Assembly: GCA_002292895.1 (NCBI GenBank)
Contig: DBCE01000118.1
Coordinates: 2,390 to 11,069 of the forward strand
Source of the DNA: Phycisphaerales bacterium UBA966
Lineage (GTDB): Bacteria > Planctomycetota > Phycisphaerae > Phycisphaerales > SM1A02
Length of the DNA stretch: 8,680 nt
Direction: 5' to 3'
The notes below the pieces were generated by a model. That model was not told where the DNA came from and ran no database searches. It saw only the letters and a program-made list of their open reading frames with translations. Position 1 is the first letter of the stretch, and every line of letters starts with the position of its first letter. Position numbers and translations under genes: made by a program. Shown piece by piece: positions 1 through 6,523 of this stretch.

Positions 1-215
1 CGCTCCAGCTCCGTAGCGGAGGCCGGTCGATCAGCTTCCATATACAACTGCATCCGCTCCGCGCCCACCACATGACCAACCAGCATCTCCGCGCATACGC
101 GCGGGGCATCGATGCCCTTGGCGGTCAGATGGCTGTCGATCCACCGAATGAGTCGACGCGATGTCCACACATCAACCTGAGTATTTGCGGATTCATGCTC
201 AGAGGAGGTGCTCAT
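1..215 (-). CDS. prmC: PrmC N-terminal part (release factor glutamine N5-methyltransferase), cut by window edge
   Basis: Reading the minus strand from the ATG at 215-213 gives 71 codons that run off the left edge without a stop. Residues about 17-71 match the N-terminal helical domain of PrmC/HemK: a VWTSRRLIRW start, then KGIDAPRVCAEMLVGHVVG, then a QLY segment and DRPASATELE. This fits the family pattern of 'KGI-sPRLdAElLLahvLg...R.qLYl..drpL...EL'. PrmC methylates the Gln of the GGQ motif in release factors RF1 and RF2, using S-adenosylmethionine, in the cytoplasm. The methyltransferase domain with its NPPY motif would lie outside the window, so catalytic competence cannot be judged. An AGGA ten bases before the ATG is a fair ribosome binding site. 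prmC often follows prfA, but here the upstream neighbour is divergent and unrelated. Family assignment rests on the N-terminal domain alone. Confidence 0.8.
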   Translation of the reverse strand, partial: MSTSSEHESANTQVDVWTSRRLIRWIDSHLTAKGIDAPRVCAEMLVGHVVGAERMQLYMEADRPASATELE

Positions 216-254
216 GGATCAAGTATCCTACGCCGCCTCAGGGAGAAAGCACAC
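216..254. promoter_or_regulatory. Short divergent intergenic region between prmC and the 255-698 gene
   Basis: Only 39 bases separate the two divergent start codons, so both promoters must lie here or inside the opposite gene. The only -10-like string is TATCCT at 224-229 on the plus strand; no good -35 sits 16-18 bases upstream. On the minus strand the same bases read TAGGAT, but that copy is better explained as the prmC ribosome binding site (AGGA, ten bases from the ATG). The promoter reading is weak. Confidence 0.3.
240..245 (+). promoter_or_regulatory. Ribosome binding site of the 255-698 gene
   Basis: AGGGAG lies nine bases before the ATG at 255. It decides the start: the reading frame is open back to 72, but that extension runs antisense across prmC, and no comparable site precedes the earlier in-frame ATG codons. 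Confidence 0.65.
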
Positions 255-698
255 ATGAGCAACGAATTGCAATCACTCGTACAACTGGCGCTCGATAGCG
301 GTCGATTTCAGAACGCAACCGTCAACGGTTCAGCGGTTCGCTGCCGCGCCAAAGATGCTTCCGCCGAGGCGTGGTACGTGATCGACAAGACCGACGGGCA
401 CTGGTCCGTTGCACTGGAGACTGCGGACCGATGGCTGAGCGAGTCCATTGAAGGCGACATGCTGGAAGGCCGCGACACTGCAGAAGAGTTGGTGGACGAC
501 GAACTGGTGAACCTGGACTTCCCAAATCGTTGCCCGCAAGTAAAGCACTACCGCGACGACGCCAAGGTGTATGTGTTCCGCAGTCGCGTTCCGCTGGAGG
601 GCATCGCCGACGAAACCGCTGGCGTGGCTACCTACCTCTTGGCATTTGAGGCAGCATTTGCGCAACTTGGCGATATGCAGGAGAGCGCCGCAGAATGA
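255..698 (+). CDS. Small acidic protein, possibly YbjN / type III secretion chaperone-like fold
   Basis: This 147-residue cytoplasmic protein has no signal peptide or membrane segment. The start at 255 has a good ribosome binding site and avoids overlap with prmC. The order of elements is an N-terminal helix (MSNELQSLVQLALDSG), a strand-rich stretch with the WYVIDKTDGHWSVALE segment, an acidic helical stretch around residues 60-85, then NLDFPNRCPQVKHYRDDAKVYVFRSRVPL, and a C-terminal helix ending near the stop. This layout, with an Asn before a strand pair and a final amphipathic helix, resembles the YbjN and class I secretion chaperone superfamily, which bind and stabilise partner proteins. 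That match is from general pattern only and is uncertain. The stop TGA overlaps the next gene's ATG as ATGA, so the two are almost certainly co-transcribed and translationally coupled. A role as helper or regulator of the glycosyltransferase is inference. Confidence 0.8.
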   Translation: MSNELQSLVQLALDSGRFQNATVNGSAVRCRAKDASAEAWYVIDKTDGHWSVALETADRWLSESIEGDMLEGRDTAEELVDDELVNLDFPNRCPQVKHYRDDAKVYVFRSRVPLEGIADETAGVATYLLAFEAAFAQLGDMQESAAE

Positions 699-2470
699 TC
701 GGACGTCGGCCCAAAGTGGTGATGCTCGGGTGGGAGTTCCCTCCGTTTATTACGGGCGGACTCGGCACGGCATGCCATGGACTGACCAAGGCACTTGCGG
801 GTATGGATGTGGACGTGACCTTCGTTCTACCCAAGGGCGTTCGCGGGGACGAAGCGTCGCACGTTGATCTGGTGGTGCCGGGGCACGGCGCGGACGCACC
901 GTCGATCGCCACACGCTCAACGGCCGGGGATGCAAGCGGACTTGCACAAGACCGTCGCGCCACCGATCGTGGAATTGCCGCCCGCCGGGCAGCGGGAATG
1001 CCGGATACCAACGCACGTGCTGCCGCTGCAGCATTGGCCGCCGCGGGCCTTCATGGTGGGCTGAATACTGGAGGCGGCGGCGGATTGAGCGCTGCGGCTG
1101 GATCGATTTCTGGAGCTCATGCCCTCGGCGCGCGGGGCGCGCGGAGCATCACCGACAGTGCCCTTGGCAAGAGTATTCGCATGATTGCCGCGCCATTTCT
1201 GGCCAGCGGTGCCTACACATCGGCGGGCGCACGGATGGTGCTGGAGCGCATCGCGCTTGCCAGCGCAGCGCCACAACGGCTCTTACGCCCGGGAGCACTG
1301 AGTAGCGAAACGCTTCCAGAGGAACTGGCACCCGAACTCTTTGCAGACCTTGATGACAATGCACGGCAAGAAGCACTCACCATGCTTGAAGCATGGGAAC
1401 GATTCGGAACAGACGATCCGTCCGCCGTTGCCGAGATGGTGGAGATGGTGCGCGCTGTTCGAGCGGCCGTCCCAGAGTCGAACGGCCGTGGCGCAGCGTT
1501 GGCCCTGAAGAGCGGCACCGGAACTCCGGATTACTCGGGCGATCTGCTAGCACAGAGCGAGGCATACGCGCGCTTTGTTGTGGAGTCGTGCCGCGATCGG
1601 GACTTTGATGTGATTCACGCCCATGACTGGCTCACGTATCCCGCAGGCATTGCACTGGCGCGGGTGACTGGCAAACCACTCGTGGTGCATGTCCACTCCA
1701 CGGAGTTTGATCGTTCCGGCGAACACGTGAATCAAGCGGTTTACAACATTGAGCGACGCGGAATGCACGCCGCCGTGCGCGTGATCACCGTGAGCATGCT
1801 CACCAAGAACATCTGCGCTAATCGATACAGCGTGAGCCCCGCCAAGTGCGAAGTGGTCTACAACGGAGTGGATCTTGATCCAAAGGCGGTTGGCCTGAGC
1901 ACCATTGGGCGCCGCGACAAGATCGTTCTGTACTTCGGTCGCATCACTATGCAGAAGGGGCCCGAGTACTTCGTCCAAGCGGCCAAGCGTGTCTTGGAAA
2001 AAATGGATGACGTGAAATTCGTGGTGGCAGGCTCCGGTGATCAGGCGCAATCGATGATCCAACTTGCTGCCGAATTGGGCATTGGGCACAAGGTCCTCTT
2101 CACTGGATTCTTGCGCGGCAAGGACATTCCGCGCGTATTCAATATGGCTGACCTCTATGTCATGCCCAGCGTGAGCGAGCCATTCGGCATCGCTCCGCTG
2201 GAGGCACTTGGTCATCGCGTGCCGGTATTGATCAGCCGCCAATCCGGCGTGAGCGAAGTGCTGGTCAATGCGCTCAAGGTTGACTTCTGGGATGTGGAAG
2301 ACATGGCGAACAAGATCATTGCCGTGCTCCGCCATCCACCACTGCAACGCACGCTGACCGACCATGGCTTTGATGAGGTCCGCGGCATTACTTGGGACGG
2401 CGCCGCCAAGAAGTGCGTGGGCGTCTATCAGCATGCCATCGACGACGTGCGCGCACACGCGCGCCGCTGA
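695..2470 (+). CDS. Glycosyltransferase, GT4/GT5 type, glycogen-synthase-like, with long internal insert
   Basis: This 591-residue retaining GT-B glycosyltransferase probably uses a nucleotide sugar to extend a glucan or envelope polysaccharide in the cytoplasm; donor and acceptor cannot be read from sequence. Residues 7-48 form the first Rossmann unit, with WEFPPFITGGLGTACHGL corresponding to the KxGGL donor loop of glycogen synthases. Residues 304-400 carry DVIHAHDWLTYPAG, HVHSTEFDR and VVYNGVD. The C-terminal domain has LYFGRITMQKGPEYF (412-426), VVAGSGDQ (443-450) and the GT4 E-x7-E motif in SEPFGIAPLEAL, with Glu495 and Glu503. Between the halves, residues about 66-285 are an Ala/Gly/Arg-rich, partly low-complexity insert that includes a five-Gly run near 126-130. 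All recognisable catalytic motifs are present, so the enzyme is probably active. The ATG overlaps the upstream stop by ATGA, and a GGAG lies 11 bases upstream. Glycogen synthase (GT5, glgA-like) is an alternative label, but the E-x7-E context and the HSTEFDR motif favour the GT4-like group. Confidence 0.9.
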   Translation: MIGRRPKVVMLGWEFPPFITGGLGTACHGLTKALAGMDVDVTFVLPKGVRGDEASHVDLVVPGHGADAPSIATRSTAGDASGLAQDRRATDRGIAARRAAGMPDTNARAAAAALAAAGLHGGLNTGGGGGLSAAAGSISGAHALGARGARSITDSALGKSIRMIAAPFLASGAYTSAGARMVLERIALASAAPQRLLRPGALSSETLPEELAPELFADLDDNARQEALTMLEAWERFGTDDPSAVAEMVEMVRAVRAAVPESNGRGAALALKSGTGTPDYSGDLLAQSEAYARFVVESCRDRDFDVIHAHDWLTYPAGIALARVTGKPLVVHVHSTEFDRSGEHVNQAVYNIERRGMHAAVRVITVSMLTKNICANRYSVSPAKCEVVYNGVDLDPKAVGLSTIGRRDKIVLYFGRITMQKGPEYFVQAAKRVLEKMDDVKFVVAGSGDQAQSMIQLAAELGIGHKVLFTGFLRGKDIPRVFNMADLYVMPSVSEPFGIAPLEALGHRVPVLISRQSGVSEVLVNALKVDFWDVEDMANKIIAVLRHPPLQRTLTDHGFDEVRGITWDGAAKKCVGVYQHAIDDVRAHARR

Positions 2471-2481
2471 CGCGCGCCGCT
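2458..2481. repeat. 11-base tandem direct repeat across the glycosyltransferase stop codon
   Basis: CGCGCGCCGCT occurs exactly at 2458-2468 and again at 2471-2481, a period of 13 bases, straddling the TGA at 2468-2470. It looks like a small slippage duplication. No hairpin followed by a T-tract is seen here, so it is not a convincing terminator. Confidence 0.6.
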
Positions 2482-2522
2482 TGCAAGATCACATGTGTAG
2501 ACGGACGGATGCAGTACAACGG

Positions 2523-2544
2523 CGGCTCGGAGCCGACCTATACT
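2523..2544 (+). promoter_or_regulatory. Possible putA promoter: -10 box TATACT with an adjoining palindrome
   Basis: TATACT at 2539-2544 matches the sigma-70 -10 consensus at four of six positions and ends six bases before the putA ATG. Just upstream, CGGCTC-G-GAGCCG at 2523-2535 is a perfect inverted repeat with a one-base centre, placed between the expected -35 and -10 positions, as an operator could be. No good -35 is visible. If this -10 is used, transcription would start at or next to the ATG and give a leaderless mRNA. Confidence 0.35.
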
Positions 2545-2550
2545 CTTCAC

Positions 2551-5500
2551 ATGGCGTTTTTCACGCGTAAGAAGCCCGCTCCCGTCCGCACCTCCGCACC
2601 TGCTGCATCGTCGGCAGGGCGCGCCGCACCCCGTGACCCGGACTTTGAGAAGCGCGTCAAGGAGATCGGTGCCGAGTACTTGGCCGCCGCGCGCAATGCG
2701 GGCGCTGGCGTCTTCGCCGGCAGCCTCTCAGTATTCAAAGACAAGCTCATGGACTGGGCCATGCAGGACGAAGCATTCCGCGTCCAGCTGTTCCGGTTCG
2801 TTGACTGCTTCCCAACACTTCGCAGTAACGATGCCATCTACGAACACCTCTCTGACTATCTCTCGCAGCCCGGAGTGAAGGCGCCGCCCGGATTTGAACT
2901 GGGTATGGCTGCTGGTGGACTTGCCAAGGGCCTGATGGCCAAGACCATGTCCAGCCAGATTGAAGGCATGGCATCCAAGTTCATTGCTGGCACCGATGCC
3001 GCAAGCGCCCTGCCCGCCTTGGAGAAGATGTGGAAGAACGGCATGTGCTTCAGCGTGGACCTCTTGGGCGAGGCATGCGTGAGCGACGAAGAGGCGCGGC
3101 TGTACCGACAGAAATACCTTGACCTTGTTGAGAACCTGCCCAAGCGCGTAGCCACGTGGCCAGCAAAGTTGGTCTTGGAGTCCGATCACCTTGGGCCTGT
3201 TCCGCGCACCAACGTCAGCATCAAGATCAGTTCACTCAGCGCACGCGTTGACCCCATTGATACGGAAGGGTCAATCCGCACGCTGATGGCGGAAATCATG
3301 CCGATTCTGGAGAGTGCTAAGAAGCACGGCGTGCTGGTGAACTTTGATATGGAGCAATTTGCGCTGAAAGACCTCACTATTGAGCTCTTTAAGCGGTGCT
3401 GCGAAGCCGTGGACTTTGAGGCCGGACTGGCCATGCAGGCGTACCTGCGCAGTGCCCCCGATGATGCACGCAGCGTGGTCGATTGGGCCAAGCGAACCGG
3501 GCGCGTGGTCACGGTTCGGCTCGTGAAGGGTGCATACTGGGATTACGAAACCATTCACGCTGAGCAACAGGGATGGCCGGTTCCGGTGTGGAGCCGCAAG
3601 TGCGACACCGACGCATGCTTCGAACGCGTTGCGCAGTACTTCATTGAGAACACGCCCCGCAAGCGCGGCGAAGGCGGCGTGAAGTTGGCGCTTGGATCAC
3701 ACAATGCACGATCGATCGCTGCAGCGCTCGCGACGCTGGAGAAGTGCGGCATGCCGAAGTCGGCGATTGAGTTGCAGATGCTGCACGGCATGGGCGACCC
3801 GCTCAAGGCAGCGGCCATGGCCATGGGTCTGCGCGTGCGTGAGTATGTACCGGTTGGCGAGATGATTCCCGGAATGGCCTACTTGGTGCGGCGCCTCTTG
3901 GAGAACACCTCCAATGAGAGTTGGCTCAAGGCCGGTTTCTTAGACAACGCCGACGTAGAAACGTTGGTGGCCAGTCCATTCCGTGAGCATGATTCCGACC
4001 CAGGGATCGATCGCATCCAGAATGCGCCAGAGCGACACGCGCTGTCCATCGCCGTTCCCGGATTGGGCGATGGCCGGGCGTTCTTTACTGAACCGATGCG
4101 CAACTTTGCAGTTGCGGCGGTTCGTACGCAGTTTGCGGCGGCAGTTGCTACCACCACCGTACCAGTGGTGCGCAATGACTCGGCAGTCGCAGACGCCACG
4201 CGCGCTGTGGCCGACGCTGATGCCGCATTCCCACGTTGGCGCGATACCCCGCACACCGAACGCGCCGAGGCGATTGTTCATGCAGCAGCACTGATGCGCG
4301 CGCGTCGCGATGAACTCTCGGCGATTCTGATCCGCGAAAGCGGGAAGACCTGGCGCGAGGCCGATGCCGATGTGTGCGAAGCGATTGACTTCTGTGAGTA
4401 CTACGCACGTGAATCGTCCGCGCTGTTTGGCCGAACACGCCTTGGCAATTTCGTCGGCGAACTTGATGAGCAGTGGTACCAGCCGCGTGGTGTGGCAGCG
4501 ATCATCAGTCCGTGGAATTTCCCGCTAGCAATTTGCGCGGGTATGACTGTGGCAGCGCTCGTCACTGGCAACTGCGCAGTGGTGAAGCCCGCGGAGCAGA
4601 CGCCAGGAATCGCCAAGATCATGTGTGACATCTTGTGGCAGGCGGGTATTCCGCGCGATGTCTTGCACTTTGTGCCAGGCCCCGGCGAGACGGTCGGCGC
4701 GGCGCTGGTGCGCGACCCGCGAACAGCGTTGATTGCATTCACCGGCAGTAAGGCTGTTGGGCTTGACATCATTAAGGCGGCGGGCGAAACGCATGCTGGC
4801 CAAGAATTTGTCAAGAAGGTGATTTGCGAAATGGGCGGGAAAAACGCCCTGATCATTGATGAAAGCGCAGACCTTGACGAAGCCGTGCTGGGTGTTCGGC
4901 AGAGTGCCTTTGGATTCCAAGGCCAGAAGTGCTCGGCATGTAGCCGCGTGATTGTGCTTGACAGCGCGCACGATGTGTTCTTGCACCGATTGGTGGAAGC
5001 AACACGAGCACTGGTGGTTGGCGATCCGCGCGAGCCGGGAACGGATGTCGGCCCGGTGATTGATGCGGAAGCTGCCGCAAAGATTCGTTCCTATATTGAA
5101 CTTGGAGCGCAAGAGGGGAAAGTGCAACTCAGCTTGCCGATCCCGGCGGGACTTGAAGCGAAGGTTGGCATGCCGTTTGTTGGACCCACCATCATCAGTG
5201 GTGTGCGTGCCGATGCGCGAGTGGCAACTGAGGAAATCTTTGGACCAGTCTTGGCGGTCATTCGCGCCAAGGACTTTGACGAAGCGCTCCGCATTGCCAA
5301 TGCGCCGGCGTACAAACTGACCGGTGGCATCTACACGCGCAAGCCCGCACACCTGGAACGCGCCAAGCGTGAGTTCCGTGTTGGCAACCTGTATGTGAAC
5401 CGTGGCATCACCGGCGCGCTGGTTGGCCGGCAGCCGTTCGGCGGATTCGGAATGTCGGGCGTCGGCAGCAAGGCCGGCGGTCGCGACTATCTGCTGCAAT

Positions 5501-5562
5501 TCGTGGAGCCACGGGCGTGCTGCGAAAATACGATGCGCCGCGGCTTCGCACCGGGGCTGTAA
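2551..5562 (+). CDS. putA: PutA: bifunctional proline dehydrogenase / L-glutamate gamma-semialdehyde dehydrogenase
   Basis: This 1003-residue enzyme oxidises proline to P5C with FAD and then glutamate semialdehyde to glutamate with NAD+, channelling the intermediate. Residues about 30-200 are the helical arm. The proline dehydrogenase barrel (about 205-465) has Lys225 in NVSIKISSL, Asp266 in NFDMEQF, LVKGAYWD (324-331), Tyr432, and Arg447/Arg448 in YLVRRLLEN. The spacing Lys-41-Asp and Tyr-15-Arg equals that of the E. coli PutA substrate-binding residues. The aldehyde dehydrogenase part (about 540-985) has SPWNFP (Asn656), Lys679 in VVKPAEQTP, FTGS (730-733), Glu760 in CEMGGKN, catalytic Cys794 in GQKCSA, EEIFGP and PFGGFGMSG. 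The end, RRGFAP, is the usual family terminus, so the gene is complete. There is no N-terminal ribbon-helix-helix domain, so this is a minimal, non-regulatory PutA of about 1000 residues. An open frame extends upstream to 2392 inside the glycosyltransferase gene, but MAFFTRKKPAP at 2551 is the sensible start. It lacks a properly spaced Shine-Dalgarno site. Confidence 0.96.
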   Translation: MAFFTRKKPAPVRTSAPAASSAGRAAPRDPDFEKRVKEIGAEYLAAARNAGAGVFAGSLSVFKDKLMDWAMQDEAFRVQLFRFVDCFPTLRSNDAIYEHLSDYLSQPGVKAPPGFELGMAAGGLAKGLMAKTMSSQIEGMASKFIAGTDAASALPALEKMWKNGMCFSVDLLGEACVSDEEARLYRQKYLDLVENLPKRVATWPAKLVLESDHLGPVPRTNVSIKISSLSARVDPIDTEGSIRTLMAEIMPILESAKKHGVLVNFDMEQFALKDLTIELFKRCCEAVDFEAGLAMQAYLRSAPDDARSVVDWAKRTGRVVTVRLVKGAYWDYETIHAEQQGWPVPVWSRKCDTDACFERVAQYFIENTPRKRGEGGVKLALGSHNARSIAAALATLEKCGMPKSAIELQMLHGMGDPLKAAAMAMGLRVREYVPVGEMIPGMAYLVRRLLENTSNESWLKAGFLDNADVETLVASPFREHDSDPGIDRIQNAPERHALSIAVPGLGDGRAFFTEPMRNFAVAAVRTQFAAAVATTTVPVVRNDSAVADATRAVADADAAFPRWRDTPHTERAEAIVHAAALMRARRDELSAILIRESGKTWREADADVCEAIDFCEYYARESSALFGRTRLGNFVGELDEQWYQPRGVAAIISPWNFPLAICAGMTVAALVTGNCAVVKPAEQTPGIAKIMCDILWQAGIPRDVLHFVPGPGETVGAALVRDPRTALIAFTGSKAVGLDIIKAAGETHAGQEFVKKVICEMGGKNALIIDESADLDEAVLGVRQSAFGFQGQKCSACSRVIVLDSAHDVFLHRLVEATRALVVGDPREPGTDVGPVIDAEAAAKIRSYIELGAQEGKVQLSLPIPAGLEAKVGMPFVGPTIISGVRADARVATEEIFGPVLAVIRAKDFDEALRIANAPAYKLTGGIYTRKPAHLERAKREFRVGNLYVNRGITGALVGRQPFGGFGMSGVGSKAGGRDYLLQFVEPRACCENTMRRGFAPGL

Positions 5563-5566
5563 ATAG

Positions 5567-6406
5567 GTGCCGTTCACCCCTGTCCCCATTTTCCTGACGC
5601 TTGCGCTCTGCGCGAACTCCGCCATGGGTGCGGATGGCGTGCGCCGCGTCTGGCAGATTGAGGGCGTCGAGCGCGAGGCGATCGTGCACTTACCAACCGG
5701 TGCGCCGCACCCCTGCCCGGTGATCTTGGCATTCCACGGGCACGGCGGACGAGCACAATCCGTGCAACGGTCGATGCACTTTCAAGATGAATGGCCGGAG
5801 GCAGTGGTGGTCTATCCACAGGGGCTTGCGACGAGGACCGCACGAGACCCGGCAGGCGCGCGCGCGGGTTGGCAGAATCGACCGGGCGAGAATGATGACC
5901 GCGATCTGAAACTTGTCGACCAGATCATGACGAGCCTGCGCGCCTCCGGCTGGGTGGACGACACACGTGTCTATGTCACTGGTCACTCCAATGGCGGCGG
6001 ATTCACCTATGCGCTCTGGTTGGCGCGCGCGGAGATGCTGGCGGCCGTTGCGCCCGTTGCAGGCGGAACATTCGCCGCACGCTCACTCAACCCGCTCCCG
6101 TGCATGCATGTGGCTGGTCGCGCAGACACGATCGTTCCGTTCGCCAATCAAGAACGCGTGATGGCCGCCGTCCGCACCCTGAACGGATGTATAGGAACGG
6201 GGACGCCATGGGCGAAAGATTGCACGTTCTATGAGTCGAAATTCGGCACGCCGTTGGTGACGATGATCACTGACGGCGGGCACCAATATCCGCGCGAAGC
6301 GCCAGCACTGATCGCGCGATTCCTGAAGGGACAAGCGGCGCCGATCCTCTGTGGACCGCCAAGCCCCGGGCAGCCGTGGCCGCGCTCGAGACCGATTTCT
6401 AACTGA
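5567..6406 (+). CDS. Secreted alpha/beta-hydrolase, PHB depolymerase / LpqC-type esterase
   Basis: This 279-residue serine hydrolase probably cleaves ester bonds of polymers or small acyl esters (feruloyl-, acetyl- or hydroxybutyrate-type) outside the cytoplasm. A signal peptide covers about residues 1-21 (PIFLTLALCANSAMG, cleavage near Ala22), though its start lacks positive charge. The oxyanion-hole segment is FHGHGG (56-61). The catalytic triad is Ser141 in GHSNGGG, Asp187 in GRADTIVPF and His239 in DGGHQYP, in the order and spacing of the COG3509 family. Five Cys in the mature part (50, 179, 208, 219, 262) allow disulfides. The start must be the GTG at 5567: an in-frame TAG lies at 5564-5566, and the next ATG would cut off the signal peptide. 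Only four bases separate it from the putA stop, so it is probably co-transcribed with putA. The Pro-rich C-terminal 20 residues look disordered. Substrate is unknown. Confidence 0.88.
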   Translation: MPFTPVPIFLTLALCANSAMGADGVRRVWQIEGVEREAIVHLPTGAPHPCPVILAFHGHGGRAQSVQRSMHFQDEWPEAVVVYPQGLATRTARDPAGARAGWQNRPGENDDRDLKLVDQIMTSLRASGWVDDTRVYVTGHSNGGGFTYALWLARAEMLAAVAPVAGGTFAARSLNPLPCMHVAGRADTIVPFANQERVMAAVRTLNGCIGTGTPWAKDCTFYESKFGTPLVTMITDGGHQYPREAPALIARFLKGQAAPILCGPPSPGQPWPRSRPISN

Positions 6407-6416
6407 GCGAGGGCGA

Positions 6417-6471
6417 CGAGTGGGTGGCACATTGGTCTGAATCACCACGGTAGACTGAGCCACCCATCTCG
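6417..6471. terminator. Long imperfect hairpin between the esterase and the repeat-protein gene
   Basis: TGGGTGGC at 6421-6428 pairs perfectly with GCCACCCA at 6459-6466. CGAG (6417-6420) pairs with CTCG (6468-6471) across a single bulged T at 6467. The inner arm TTGGTCT (6432-6438) pairs with AGACTGA (6452-6458), with two G-U pairs. It begins 11 bases after the esterase stop. No T-run follows, so it is not a classical intrinsic terminator in the plus direction. It may be a Rho-dependent or 3'-stabilising structure, or part of the next gene's leader. Confidence 0.45.
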
Positions 6472-6508
6472 ACTGCTGTGGACTGCAACGAGTAACTATT
6501 TAGAAAGA

Positions 6509-6514
6509 ATGTGA
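6509..6514 (+). other. In-frame start-stop ATG-TGA ahead of the repeat-protein start
   Basis: ATGTGA at 6509-6514 is in the same frame as the ATG at 6524. It follows AGAAAG, the only purine-rich stretch near that start, but only one base separates AGAAAG from this ATG. The TGA blocks any upstream extension of the gene, so translation must start at 6524 or 6527. It could be chance, a former start lost by mutation, or a tiny start-stop leader. Confidence 0.35.
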
Positions 6515-6523
6515 CACCAACCC

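Noticed and set aside
72..254. Longer N-terminus for the 255-698 gene starting at 72
   Set aside because: It would lie antisense over the prmC start, and the sequence is not protein-like. The ATG at 255 has a good ribosome site.
1547..2458. 303-codon minus-strand open frame
   Set aside because: It is the antisense shadow of the glycosyltransferase C-terminal half, with His/Ala-rich composition typical of shadows in GC-rich DNA.
5597..5614. Possible lipoprotein signal (LALC) in the esterase
   Set aside because: The residue before Cys15 is Leu where lipoboxes need Gly, Ala or Ser, and a normal signal peptidase site follows.
4525..5625. 366-codon minus-strand open frame
   Set aside because: It is antisense to the aldehyde dehydrogenase part of putA and has no motif of its own.
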